Shown: positions 14,556 to 23,491, counted from the first letter of the stretch. The stretch: 64,000 bases of DNA from Fredinandcohnia onubensis (GCF_002734215.1 NZ_NSEB01000007.1:260057-324056), one strand, 5' to 3'. The notes: generated by a model from the sequence alone, not told the origin. Translations and numbers: made by a program.

Positions 14556-15072
14556 GAGGTCTCAGCTCCTTTCTTACTGTATGAATTCCATTATGTATTC
14601 TTGATTTAACAGTACCAATGGCGATATGAAGCATATCAGCGATTTCTTCATACGAATACCCATAATAATGTTTGAGAACAATTGGAATCCGTATTTCATC
14701 AGAAAGCCTTCCTAGTGCATTAAGAACATCGTTCCAATCCTCAGATTGGTTCTCGAATTGCCACTTCATTTTGCGTAATGCTTGCTCCTGTTGCTGATAA
14801 TTTTGTTCGCGTTTCTTTTTACGGATATCGTCTATGTATAAGTTCGTCGCAATTGTTATGAGCCATGAGGAGAATTTTGCTTTACCGTTATACATTTTGA
14901 TTTTTTCCATACTTTTCATCATTGCCTCTTGTGCGATATCTTCAGCAATATCAGGTTTCATTGTAACTTTTATTAAATACTTAACTAAAAAAGGATAATG
15001 CTCTTTAAAAAGCATTGCAAACGCGAGTGAGTCACCACGCTTTGCACTGCGAATTAGTTCCTTTTCATCCAT
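14509..15072 (-). CDS. sigY: ECF sigma factor, SigY-like
   Basis: 187 residues. Region 2 (about 8-80) with FAMLFKEHYPFLVKYLIKVT, DIAEDIAQEAMMKSMEKI and SSWLITIATNLYIDDIRKKKRE; region 4 (about 115-170) with LPxEIRIPIVLKHYYGYSYEEIADMLHIAIGTVKSRIHNG helix-turn-helix. The tail beyond 175 is rich in Gln and Thr. Followed by an overlapping YxlC-like gene and small membrane genes, as in the sigY-yxlCDE operon. GGGGGAG precedes the ATG. Probably autoregulated through the TGAAC-type promoter upstream. It lacks the yxlFG ABC genes; a UPF0145 gene ends the operon instead. Confidence 0.85.
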   Translation of the reverse strand: MDEKELIRSAKRGDSLAFAMLFKEHYPFLVKYLIKVTMKPDIAEDIAQEAMMKSMEKIKMYNGKAKFSSWLITIATNLYIDDIRKKKREQNYQQQEQALRKMKWQFENQSEDWNDVLNALGRLSDEIRIPIVLKHYYGYSYEEIADMLHIAIGTVKSRIHNGIHTVRKELRPHEEKQASPTKQQTTT

Positions 15073-15122
15073 GCATTGAATTCTCCCCCGAGAAGATTTG
15101 GTTATTTTTATATTTCGCTAAT

Positions 15123-15150
15123 AGTACGTATGAAGTCATAAAAAAGTTCA
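15123..15150 (-). promoter_or_regulatory. Candidate ECF autoregulatory promoter of the sigY-like operon
   Basis: Minus strand TGAACT (15150-15145), 16 bases, CGTACT (15128-15123). TGAAC...CGT(A/C) is the form known for SigY and other ECF promoters. Transcript start near 15116. Confidence 0.6.
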
Positions 15151-15236
15151 CTTTCAGTTTTAAAAAGTTTTAATATGTTCATTTTCTACAGTTTAACCCA
15201 TCCTATCGAAAATTACATTCACTCATTTTACCTCAA

Positions 15237-15711
15237 TAATGGAGTTTTTCTCTGATCTTGTCAGAATCCTGCTATCATTCGGACTCGAGCTTGGCGTTTC
15301 TCCTCCGGACTTGTCAGAATCACACCCTCATTCGGACTATACCTTGGAGATTTCCTTTGGCCTTGTCACAATCACACCTTCATTCGGACTCGAGCTTGGA
15401 GTTTCTCCTTTGGACTTGTCACAATCACACCCTCATTTGGACTATACCTTGGAGTTTCTCCTCTGGCTTTGTCAGAATCACACCCTCATTCAGACTCATG
15501 ATTGGAGATTTCCTTTGGACTTGTCAGAATCACACCCTCATTCGGACTCATGCTTGAAGTTTCTCCTCTGGCTATGTCGGAATCACTCCCTCATTCGGAC
15601 TCTACCTTGGTGTTTCTCCTCTGGCCTTGTCACCATCACACCCTCATTCGGACTCTACCTTGGCGCTTCTCCTCCGCCCTTGTTCGAATCACACCCTCAT
15701 TCGGACTCAGT
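15237..15711. repeat. Tandem array A: nine copies of a 52-53-bp unit
   Basis: Copies begin at 15237, 15290, 15343, 15395, 15448, 15501, 15553, 15606 and 15659 (steps of 53, 53, 52, 53, 53, 52, 53, 53). The best kept core is GTCAGAATCACACCCTCATT then CGGACT; each copy opens CTTGGAGTTTCTCC. Copies 3 and 6 share the one-base-shorter form GGAGATTTCC, and the ends alternate (CGAG, ATAC, CGAG, ATAC, CATG, CATG, CTAC, CTAC), which points to duplication of blocks of copies. Because 53 is not a multiple of three, the array is open in all three forward frames; none has a ribosome binding site. The array lies between the floT terminator and the sigY promoter. Confidence 0.95.
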
Positions 15712-15765
15712 CCTGCTGTTTTTTACTATCCTAGACGCAATAGCACTTTGAACAAAATTCAGCAA

Positions 15766-15801
15766 AAAGAAAAGCAGCTCTTTTAAGTAGGCTGCTTTTC
15801 A
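15766..15801 (-). terminator. Terminator of yuaF-floT
   Basis: GAAAAGCAGC (15769-15778) / GCTGCTTTTC (15791-15800); on the minus strand it is followed by TTTTT. Confidence 0.9.
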
Positions 15802-15808
15802 ATTCATA

Positions 15809-17344
15809 TTATTCTTTTTCTGTTGACTCTGCTTTTCTCGTTTGGACTAATTCATCCGTTAACTGGTCGATGCTGTTTTTCACATTACCTTTACCAGATA
15901 GGTTTTCGATAATTTCTTTTACATCAATACCTGACGATGCTTTTAACGATTCTTGAAGAGTTGACATCAAGTTAGTAGCATAACCGGTTACCTTATTGGC
16001 TCCGCTATTCTCCCCATTACTACCAGTATCCACAACTGTAATTTTGTCGATATTTGATAATGGTGCTGCCACTTCTTTCGCATATTGAGGAAGCATTTTA
16101 ATAACCATATCGAGGATAGCCGCTTTCCCATATTGCTCGAATGCTTCTGCAATTTTTTGTTTTGCTTCCGCTTCTGCAAGACCTTTCAAACGGATAATAT
16201 CGGCTTCAGATTCCCCTTGTGCACGCTGTGCTTCTGCTTTGGCAAGACCATCAATACGGATTTTTTCTGCTTCCGCTTTTGCCATTGCTTCAATTCGATA
16301 TTTATTTGCATCTGCTTCAGCTAACTGCTTCGCTTTCTCAGCTTCTGCCGCTTGAACAACTGAGTAACGGTCAGCATCTGCTTTCTTCTTAACCTCTGAA
16401 TCGTATTGCTTTTCACGACGTAAGATCTCTTTTTCTTCGAGTTCAATTTGCTTCTGTCTTTCAATGATTTGGATTTGCATTTGCTGTTCAGTTACCTCTT
16501 GTTTCGCTCTCGCTTCTTCTAGGTGGTATGCCTGGTCAGCACGTGCTTTTGCAATATCCTGCTCTCTACGGAATTCTGCAGTTTTTAACTGATTGATTTT
16601 TTCTGCTTCCGCAACCTCTGTAGCTCGCTCTAGCTCAGACTTCTGCGCTTCTTTCTCGGCTTCTGCACGTTTAATACGTGTTTCTTTTTCAGCCTCAGCT
16701 GTTGCAATATCTGCATCACGCTTTACTTGAGCAATTCTTGGCTTACCTAATGAATCAAGGTATCCATTTTTATCTCGAACATCCTTGATTGTGAACGATA
16801 CAATCATTAGACCCATTTTTGCTAAATCCTGTGATGCGACACGCTGTACCTCTTGTGAGAACTTATCACGATTTTTATAGATTTCTTCAACGGTCATTGA
16901 ACCGAGGATTGAACGAAGATGACCTTCTAATACTTCTCTCGCTTCATTTTCTCTATCTTCTTTTCGTTTACCTAAAAATTGTTCTGCTGCTGTTGCAATT
17001 TCAGAAATGGAGCCTCCGATTTTAATAATTGCTGTACCATCCGCCATTACCGGCACACCTTGCTCTGTGTAAACTTCAGGTGTTTGAACATCTAGTTTAC
17101 TAGATAAGAGACTTAGTGGCTCAGCCTGTTGGAAGACTGGAAGTACGAATGTACCACCACCGCGGACAATTTTAATGCGATTTCCTGATTCGTCTACATG
17201 AACATTTTTCCCACCTAAATAGCTACCCGTTACGATAAGAGCTTCATCGGGACCCGCCGTTCTGTACTTTGTAACAAATACCCCAATAAGTGCAAGAAGC
17301 AAAAATGCGACTACCCCAATTACAATCCATATTCCTGTTGTCAT
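15809..17344 (-). CDS. floT: Flotillin FloT (YuaG)
   Basis: 511 residues (B. subtilis FloT 509). N-terminal membrane hairpin/anchor (about 3-24), SPFH/PHB domain (about 28-230) and a long flotillin helical region (about 230-430) with many EAE/KAEAEK repeats, ending in a short charged tail. FloT forms oligomeric scaffolds in functional membrane microdomains together with its NfeD-like partner. The start overlaps the yuaF stop by four bases. The sigma-W-type promoter upstream of yuaF should drive both. The third gene of the B. subtilis operon, yuaI, is absent here. Confidence 0.95.
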   Translation of the reverse strand: MTTGIWIVIGVVAFLLLALIGVFVTKYRTAGPDEALIVTGSYLGGKNVHVDESGNRIKIVRGGGTFVLPVFQQAEPLSLLSSKLDVQTPEVYTEQGVPVMADGTAIIKIGGSISEIATAAEQFLGKRKEDRENEAREVLEGHLRSILGSMTVEEIYKNRDKFSQEVQRVASQDLAKMGLMIVSFTIKDVRDKNGYLDSLGKPRIAQVKRDADIATAEAEKETRIKRAEAEKEAQKSELERATEVAEAEKINQLKTAEFRREQDIAKARADQAYHLEEARAKQEVTEQQMQIQIIERQKQIELEEKEILRREKQYDSEVKKKADADRYSVVQAAEAEKAKQLAEADANKYRIEAMAKAEAEKIRIDGLAKAEAQRAQGESEADIIRLKGLAEAEAKQKIAEAFEQYGKAAILDMVIKMLPQYAKEVAAPLSNIDKITVVDTGSNGENSGANKVTGYATNLMSTLQESLKASSGIDVKEIIENLSGKGNVKNSIDQLTDELVQTRKAESTEKE

Positions 17345-17886
17345 TGTTGATTTCCCCCTTTAATCATCTTATTTTCGTAAGGTAAGACGTAAGCTACGCC
17401 TTCCTTTACATCTATAATAAGAACCTTTTCATCATATGGAATTGGTTCATTATTAAAGCTCTTTGCAGATTTAGCGATTGTTCCACCGATTCCTTCAATG
17501 ACAACCTCACCGAAGCCATCGATCGGGATTGAAGTAATGATTTTTCCAATTCTCCCCTTCAAATCCTCCTCCCTGTATACCATCGATTCCTCAGCAGAAG
17601 ACAACGGGATTAATACAAAAACATTTAATAGTGTGACTAAAATAAGTGCTAATACGAGTGAAATAACAAAAATTAATAAACTATGAAAGGAAAGCGTTTT
17701 TTCAAAAATGTATCCAGATGCGCTTAAAAAGGTGAGAAATGAGAAAATAAGTGTTGGGCTTAAAAAACTATCTGGAAAGATTCCCTCTAAAAAATCGCCA
17801 AATAGGATAAAAAGAAGGGTACCAATTCCACTAATGAGTAAGCCCACCAAATAGATCGTTTCAATGTCATATCCGAATAATTCCAA
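17341..17886 (-). CDS. yuaF: NfeD-family membrane protein YuaF, flotillin partner
   Basis: 181 residues from the TTG at 17886, selected because GGAGG lies eight bases upstream; an in-frame ATG 21 bases earlier has no site and overlaps the ribosome binding region. Three membrane spans (about 10-30, 40-60, 65-95) and a soluble OB-fold NfeD domain (about 105-175) with the motif GRIGKIITSIPIDGFGEVVIEG. Four-base overlap with floT indicates coupled translation. The family helps flotillins localise. Confidence 0.9.
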   Translation of the reverse strand: MELFGYDIETIYLVGLLISGIGTLLFILFGDFLEGIFPDSFLSPTLIFSFLTFLSASGYIFEKTLSFHSLLIFVISLVLALILVTLLNVFVLIPLSSAEESMVYREEDLKGRIGKIITSIPIDGFGEVVIEGIGGTIAKSAKSFNNEPIPYDEKVLIIDVKEGVAYVLPYENKMIKGGNQQ

Positions 17887-17941
17887 TAGCTTCACCTCCA
17901 AATCCAAGTAATTGTTTTGAAATTTTCTTTACATTCTCATT

Positions 17942-17968
17942 TACGGTAAATACTTGAAAAAGGTTTCA
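17942..17968 (-). promoter_or_regulatory. Sigma-W-type promoter of yuaF-floT
   Basis: Minus strand TGAAAC (17968-17963), 17 bases, CGTA (17945-17942), the sigma-W consensus, as known for yuaFG of B. subtilis. Confidence 0.85.
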
Positions 17969-17984
17969 TTTTTTTGAAATTTTT

Positions 17985-18019
17985 TCAAAAAAAAAGAAAG
18001 ATCCCATTATCTGGGACCT
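17985..18019 (-). terminator. Terminator of the PBP gene
   Basis: Minus strand GGTCCCA-GATAA-TGGGATC (18018-18000) followed by a long T run (A run 17984-17998 on the plus strand). Confidence 0.88.
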
Positions 18020-18024
18020 TCCTC

Positions 18025-20046
18025 TTAGTTATCGTCATTCTTATTATTCTTTTTTTCTTCCTTTTTACGTTTTTTCTCTTCTTCTTTCCTCTTTTTCTGT
18101 TCCTCTTTCCAGCTATCTTTATCTTTTTTCTTATCTTCCGCTTTCCACTCATTCTCCTTTTTCTTAACAGGAGCCTGATAGGTAGGGAGATTGAATGAAG
18201 TAGGTGGAACATTACTTAATGACTGTTGCATCATTTCTTTAAAAATTGTTGCAGCCGTTGAACTCGTAGTTGTCAAATAATGTTTTTCATCTGTCTTGTC
18301 ATATCCAAGCCAGACTGCACCGACAAGTTCAGGCGTATATCCGACCATCCAAATATCCTTTGCCCCATTGATACCATCAATAGCTACTTGAGTTGAGCCA
18401 GTCTTACCAGCTACTTCTCTTCCCTCTATTTTCGCATCTCTGCCTGACCCGTTTTCAACAGCACCCTTCAGCAAGAATGTCATTCTTTTTGCAACCTCAG
18501 GTGTTGTAATTTGTTCAGGCTCTTCATTCCACTCGGCAATGACCTCACCGTTTGTATCAATAATTTTTGAAATTGCATGTGCCTTCGTCTTTTTTCCTTC
18601 GTTTGGAAAGGTTGTATAAGCTTCAGCCATGTGAATAGGGGCAACCCCCTTATCAAGACCTCCAAGAGCAAGACTCAAGTTATGGTCATTTTCCGTGATT
18701 GGAAGACCGAATTCATTTACAGCATCAATCCCGCTTTTAAGTCCAATTTCATTTAAGAGCCAAACTGCTGGAACATTATCGGAATTCCTCACTGCATCAT
18801 ATATAGTGACACTGCCTTTAAACCTTCCACTAACATTGGATGGTTGGTAGCCATTGAAGCTCATTGGTTTATCAGGTAGGACATCATAAATGCTGTAGCC
18901 ACGTTCCAATGCTGGCGTGTATACAGAAAGTGGTTTGATTGTTGAACCCGGCTGCCTTTTTAATTGAGTCGCATGATTGAAACCACGAAATACATGCTCA
19001 CCACGTCCTCCAACTAAGGCGTTTATTCCACCAGTCTTTGGGTCTACTAAAATAGCACCACTTTGTAGCAATTGGTCTTCTGGACTCGCAGGAAAAAGGC
19101 TGTCATTTTTGTATACATTTTCTACAGATTCCTGCATGTGAGGATCAAGTTCTGTATAAATTTCCAAGCCTCCAGACATCACCTCATTTTGGGTGAGTCC
19201 ATATTTTTCAATTGCTTCTTCAATAATATAATCGACGTAATATGGATATTTCCCTTCATATGGATCAAGTTGGCGCCCTTTGAACACGATTTCTTGGGCC
19301 TTGGCTTCCTTCACTTGGTTAGAAGTTAAATATCCCTGTTCCTCCATCGCTGCTAATACAAGATCCCTCCGGCTAAGCGATTTTCCCTCGTTAATTAATG
19401 GGTTCATCGTAGAAGGTGCTTTAATAATCCCGGCAAGAATGGCTCCTTCACTAACTGTTAGTTCATTAACCTCTTTACCAAAATAGGTTCTTGAAGCATT
19501 TTTTATGCCCCATGCCCCTTCACCAAAATAGATTTGATTCAGATACATTTCAATAATTTTTTCCTTTGAAAATGTACGCTCTATTTTTTGAGCAAGGAAG
19601 AATTCATCAATTTTTCGTTTCAGGGTTTGCTCATGAGTTAAAAAGACGTTCTTTGTTAATTGCTGGGTAATCGTACTTCCGCCCTCGACAATGTCACCCG
19701 CTTTTAAATTTCGGAAAAGCGCACGAAAAATACCGATATAATCCACCCCTGGATGTTTGTAAAATCGGCGGTCTTCAATAGCAACTAAAGCATTGATAAC
19801 ATGTGGCGGGATTTTTTCATAGCTTACACCTTCGATTTTAGGTCCAGGTACCTTACTGGCGATTTCTCCATTTTTATCATAGATAATAGTTGGTTCCGGC
19901 AATGGATTGTTCAAAGCACTAACATCCCGAGAATTGATATACATGTTGAGCCCAATAGCAATAAATAAAATAAAAACCAGCCCAATTAACAGGATGATTT
20001 TTACTTTTCCTACTTCGGACAATGTCTTCATGAAGTTTTTTCCCAT
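18025..20046 (-). CDS. Class A penicillin-binding protein (bifunctional), PbpF/PbpG-like
   Basis: 673 residues from the ATG at 20046 (MGKNFMKTL), preceded by GGAGGG; an upstream in-frame extension of 31 codons has no site. One membrane anchor (about 18-40). Glycosyltransferase domain (about 60-240): EDRRFYKHPGVD, GGSTITQQLTKN, RKIDEFFLAQKIE, YLNQIYFGEGAWGI. Transpeptidase domain (about 310-600): PGSTIKPL with the active serine, SDN and GKTGST. The tail of some 45 residues is almost only Lys and Glu (KKDKDSWKEEQKKRKEEE). It polymerises and cross-links peptidoglycan; size fits PBP2c (pbpF) or PBP2d (pbpG), both sporulation-linked, but which one is not certain. Confidence 0.92.
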   Translation of the reverse strand: MGKNFMKTLSEVGKVKIILLIGLVFILFIAIGLNMYINSRDVSALNNPLPEPTIIYDKNGEIASKVPGPKIEGVSYEKIPPHVINALVAIEDRRFYKHPGVDYIGIFRALFRNLKAGDIVEGGSTITQQLTKNVFLTHEQTLKRKIDEFFLAQKIERTFSKEKIIEMYLNQIYFGEGAWGIKNASRTYFGKEVNELTVSEGAILAGIIKAPSTMNPLINEGKSLSRRDLVLAAMEEQGYLTSNQVKEAKAQEIVFKGRQLDPYEGKYPYYVDYIIEEAIEKYGLTQNEVMSGGLEIYTELDPHMQESVENVYKNDSLFPASPEDQLLQSGAILVDPKTGGINALVGGRGEHVFRGFNHATQLKRQPGSTIKPLSVYTPALERGYSIYDVLPDKPMSFNGYQPSNVSGRFKGSVTIYDAVRNSDNVPAVWLLNEIGLKSGIDAVNEFGLPITENDHNLSLALGGLDKGVAPIHMAEAYTTFPNEGKKTKAHAISKIIDTNGEVIAEWNEEPEQITTPEVAKRMTFLLKGAVENGSGRDAKIEGREVAGKTGSTQVAIDGINGAKDIWMVGYTPELVGAVWLGYDKTDEKHYLTTTSSTAATIFKEMMQQSLSNVPPTSFNLPTYQAPVKKKENEWKAEDKKKDKDSWKEEQKKRKEEEKKRKKEEKKNNKNDDN

Positions 20047-20191
20047 TATTCGAATGCCCTCCAAATGTGCTAGTAAAAATAATATCGCAAAAATAGCGCT
20101 ACATATATTTATTCGAACAAGAAAAATTTTTATGTTCATAGGAAAGAAATTTTTTTAAAAAAATTTGATTAGTGGAGGGTTATTTGTCGAA

Positions 20192-21646
20192 TTAGCTTTT
20201 TAAAAATTCTTTAATTTGATTGGTGAGTTCGGTTCTATCGTAGGAGCGGTATAGGTTACTTGCAAGTCGTATTGGGTCACCGAAGAAAAAACGCTCGTAT
20301 AGGGTTTGTCGTGACCCGAATGCACTAATACTAAGATCCCATGCGAGTCTAAATAGTTTTACTCGATCATACGCATTAGCGTTTGCAGCTTGTAAATATT
20401 GGTCAAGATCAGCCCTCTTATCAGAAGCAAAGTCTCTTTCAGTTGGAATTGAAACTAAGCCACTCGCACCTAATAGTTGCAAAATCTCAGTAAAACGCGG
20501 GTATAAACGAGGGTATAAATTAATCGCACTGTATAGAGGGTTGATAGCAGGTGACATTGTACCCCATTTATCAATTTTCGCTTGAAGTTCAGATGTTAAT
20601 AATAATGCTTTTAAAGACTCTAGCCCAACTATAATTTCACTGATTTTCTCTTGTACATGCTGATATTCACCAATGTTAATGGTGTCCACCAAAGCTTGGG
20701 CTACTCCGAGCAGACATTCCGTTTTTACAACCTGTCTAGAAATAACTTGATGTAGGACTAGTGGAAAGAAGCTTGATTCTGTATACATTTTATTGGCACA
20801 ATCAATACTTTCATTCATAAAGACCCGTTCCCAAGGAACAAGAACATTATTGAAAACAAGGATCGTATCCACTTCTTCAAATCGCGAGCTAAGAGGATGA
20901 TCAAAAGTTGATTCTTTATATGCAAATGATTCTCTGCAGAGAAAGGTTAATCCTTTTGTGTTACTTGGAATTGAAAAGGCAAAAGTATACTCTTTATTAA
21001 ATAGATTCCCACCTGATGGAAAGACGATTAACTCATCTGTAATACCACCCTGTGTAGCTAGCAATCTTGCACCATGAATAATAATGCCATCTGTACTTTT
21101 TTCAATAACCTTGGCCGCTGTGATATTATCGTCGTCATCCATATGGAAAAGAGAACGGTTTGTTTGTGGATTTATAAAGGTGTGGGTAAATGAATAATCA
21201 TTTTCACTTGCTTCCTCATAAAACCTACGGAGATTTTTCACAAACTCCGGATTATTAGAAGAAAATAAATCAGCAGCAGCATTAACAGCCATTAAGCACG
21301 TATTCATGTAATCAGGGGATCGCCCCATCATTCCAAGTGTACTTTTTGCCCAAGCTTGTATCATAAGGCGTCTTTTTTCTAAATCTTCTTTTGTTTTTGG
21401 CTCTAAATAGGAAGTTCCTATTTGATTACCAGTTTTAGAAGACGTAAAAGTCATGATGTTTTGAATTGATGAATTACATTGAAGGTCATAGAGATTCGCT
21501 TGACTCTGAATGACTCCACGGAAAGCAGGATGCTCTGAAATATTTCCCTTCACCTTCTCCCCGTCAATCCATATATCGGAATGCAGTTTATTAATTCTAT
21601 TAATATATTCTTCACCGGAAATTATCCCAATTTCTAACACCTCCAC
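20192..21646 (-). CDS. HpaB-family FADH2-dependent monooxygenase
   Basis: 484 residues if started at the GTG shown. The family (4-hydroxyphenylacetate 3-hydroxylase, large subunit) hydroxylates phenols or oxidises amines with FADH2 and O2. The catalytic set of the family is kept: Arg109 and Tyr113 in GRSPDYMN, and His155 in THTFINPQ. The C-terminal domain has the QxLGASGLV helix. B. subtilis YoaI is similar. Start is odd: GGAGG overlaps the GTG codons, and at correct spacing (eight bases) lies an ATT codon (21631-21629) giving MGIISGEEYINRINK, which fits the family start better. No HpaC flavin reductase is in the window. It is the last gene of the 20-25 kb operon. Confidence 0.9.
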   Translation of the reverse strand: MEVLEIGIISGEEYINRINKLHSDIWIDGEKVKGNISEHPAFRGVIQSQANLYDLQCNSSIQNIMTFTSSKTGNQIGTSYLEPKTKEDLEKRRLMIQAWAKSTLGMMGRSPDYMNTCLMAVNAAADLFSSNNPEFVKNLRRFYEEASENDYSFTHTFINPQTNRSLFHMDDDDNITAAKVIEKSTDGIIIHGARLLATQGGITDELIVFPSGGNLFNKEYTFAFSIPSNTKGLTFLCRESFAYKESTFDHPLSSRFEEVDTILVFNNVLVPWERVFMNESIDCANKMYTESSFFPLVLHQVISRQVVKTECLLGVAQALVDTINIGEYQHVQEKISEIIVGLESLKALLLTSELQAKIDKWGTMSPAINPLYSAINLYPRLYPRFTEILQLLGASGLVSIPTERDFASDKRADLDQYLQAANANAYDRVKLFRLAWDLSISAFGSRQTLYERFFFGDPIRLASNLYRSYDRTELTNQIKEFLKS

Positions 21647-21784
21647 AGGCTACTAACCTAAAATATGCTCCGCTTTAACATCACGTGAGACCATTTTTCA
21701 TTAACAACCTGTGGAAAAATTTTAACTTTCGACAAAGTTGAACACCTAGTTGAAAACTTTAATGTTGGCAGGGACAAATTGTTG

Positions 21785-22462
21785 TTATCTAACAAATTCC
21801 AAGATGTCTGTATACATCCTAGAGTGATAGTACATCCCAAATTTAAGTCCACGTTCAATGATTCTTTTTTGATCTCCTTCATAGCCCTGAGCTACTACTT
21901 CATATATTTCGTTAGCATGTTGCACATCAAGTACCTCATGATCCGTAAAATGAACGAGTGACTTATTTTCGCTCCCATAGATGTTTTTCGCAAATTGGCC
22001 CACTAATGGCGAAACACGGGCAACGATTTCTTCAATTACACCAAGTGCGGCAAGCCCTTCTAAATAGTGATAGTGAAGGCAAAGATCCGTTAATGCACGG
22101 TTGTATGCAAGAACGGGAATGCATGGTTCGCTTTCGTTCATTTCTTCTTCCGATACACCAATACCTTTTAAAAACTGTTTGTAAGTCTCGCTATGAACAT
22201 ATTTTTCGTTCATTTTCCCATGCTCTTCAAATAAGTTTTCCACAAGTGGCATTCTCATTCGAAAGTCTGACATATTCGTTAAAATCGCTGACAAAAAACG
22301 TGGAAAGTAAAGAACGACGTGATAAATTTGAAGTGCAATTTCCTTTTGTTGTTCATCTGAAAATTCCCCTTTAGCCAAAGCCACAAATAATGGATGTTGT
22401 TCAATTTTCTCAACTTGAAACATACTATCTGTCACATTCTTTAACTCTACAAATTTCTCCAT
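21785..22462 (-). CDS. Haem-oxygenase-like diiron oxidase (HDO), iron-containing redox enzyme family
   Basis: 225 residues of all-helical TenA/PqqC/HO-like fold. The diiron ligand set is visible: VENLFEEHG with a following His at 90 (helix 3), a Glu in ALGVIEE (about 144), and HEVLDVQH at 175-182, which gives the H-x3-D-x2-H triad (His175, Asp179, His182) known from Chlamydia CADD. HDOs such as UndA, SznF, BesC and CADD carry out N-oxygenation, C-C cleavage or desaturation. The gene is 12 bases downstream of the GNAT gene and 138 bases upstream of hpaB. It is distinct from the tenA gene at 12.5 kb, which lacks the ligand set. Confidence 0.85.
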   Translation of the reverse strand: MEKFVELKNVTDSMFQVEKIEQHPLFVALAKGEFSDEQQKEIALQIYHVVLYFPRFLSAILTNMSDFRMRMPLVENLFEEHGKMNEKYVHSETYKQFLKGIGVSEEEMNESEPCIPVLAYNRALTDLCLHYHYLEGLAALGVIEEIVARVSPLVGQFAKNIYGSENKSLVHFTDHEVLDVQHANEIYEVVAQGYEGDQKRIIERGLKFGMYYHSRMYTDILEFVR

Positions 22463-22474
22463 TCTTACATCCTC

Positions 22475-23491
22475 CTAAATAAGTGTTATTTCATGAAAAT
22501 TCATCGAAAGGTTTGCAGGAATATCCCCGTACGCAAATGTTGTTGATGAAAGTTGTATATTAAACGGGTTACTTCGATACTGCTCTGCCTCTTTGGAAGA
22601 TACTCCAAAAAACAAATAGGTGTATCGGTACTTATAGGTCTTTTGAATATAGGAGATACATTCCTTTCGATAGCTCACTGGTTTATCCCTAGCTGCAAAA
22701 AATGCCATATAGCCATGACGAAATTCCTCACCTTTATTAGGTAATAGTGGGCAACCGACTGTCCGACAAATCATATTTACTAGTTTAAACATGAAAGGAA
22801 GATTCCTAGAAAGTCGGAGCTTTCTAGCATCTGTTTGATTTACAAGCTTACAGATTGCCAAGTCGTCCTTCTTATCTCTAACAACTAAAAACACACCATT
22901 TTCTTTTAAAAATATCCTCTTATCACAAAGTGCAAAGTCTTGAAGCCTAGCTAAGCTCTTGTAAATCTGCCATGCCTCTTCCCCTTCGATTTCGATTACA
23001 TCAACATGATTTTTCCGATATTTTAAGAACATTGGTACACCAATATGAAACGTTCTTCCAATTTCAATTCCACCAGGAAGGAGCCCATTCCCTTTTGTCA
23101 TGGATGCTTTGTTTGAATTTGTATCAAGAACGGTGGAATACATCCATTTGACTGTACCTTCATTTTGATAAAGTGATACTAATTGTTGTGTCAAGCGATA
23201 GAATGCAAAGGTCCGATGGAAGTCAGGATGAATCCTTAAGTCATTTAAGTAATACACATGTTTACATGATCCCTCAATTACCCGCTTTTGCTGACTGACT
23301 GCAACACAGCCAATTAATTCACTTCCTTTAAACAATCCAAAATGCCTTGTCCTTCCAAATTCCTCTGACAGTTCAAAAAAATTCGGAGACCGATCAACAT
23401 AAAAGAGATCGCTACCTGTACTTGTTTCATTAGATAACTGAAGCAGTTGTGATCCATGTGATTCATCAAGTTCCTTAAATGAATAGGTCAT
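22475..23491 (-). CDS. GNAT-fold protein (338 aa) of the oxygenase cluster
   Basis: Residues 1-160 look like a GNAT N-acyltransferase: LFKGSELIGCVAVSQQ (strands 2-3), VYYLNDLRIHPDFHRTFAFYRLTQQLV (strand 4, pyrophosphate-loop region, helix 3). The second half (170-338) may be a second, degenerate GNAT module ending AYGDIPANLSMNFHEITLI. Its ATG overlaps the DUF3419 stop by four bases, so the products are probably made together. Acyl donor and acceptor unknown. Confidence 0.7.
   Translation of the reverse strand: MTYSFKELDESHGSQLLQLSNETSTGSDLFYVDRSPNFFELSEEFGRTRHFGLFKGSELIGCVAVSQQKRVIEGSCKHVYYLNDLRIHPDFHRTFAFYRLTQQLVSLYQNEGTVKWMYSTVLDTNSNKASMTKGNGLLPGGIEIGRTFHIGVPMFLKYRKNHVDVIEIEGEEAWQIYKSLARLQDFALCDKRIFLKENGVFLVVRDKKDDLAICKLVNQTDARKLRLSRNLPFMFKLVNMICRTVGCPLLPNKGEEFRHGYMAFFAARDKPVSYRKECISYIQKTYKYRYTYLFFGVSSKEAEQYRSNPFNIQLSSTTFAYGDIPANLSMNFHEITLI

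Noticed and set aside
15237-15711. A CRISPR array
   Set aside because: Units are contiguous with no unique spacers between constant repeats, and no cas genes are in the window.
15239-15751. A 170-codon open frame (with two more frames of 94 and 99 codons) across array A
   Set aside because: The 53-bp repeat happens to lack stops in all forward frames; there is no ribosome binding site and the frame changes meaning at each copy.
21658-21882. A 74-codon minus-strand frame between the HDO and HpaB genes
   Set aside because: It overlaps the 3' end of the HDO gene in another frame and has no start signal; the 138-base gap appears non-coding.
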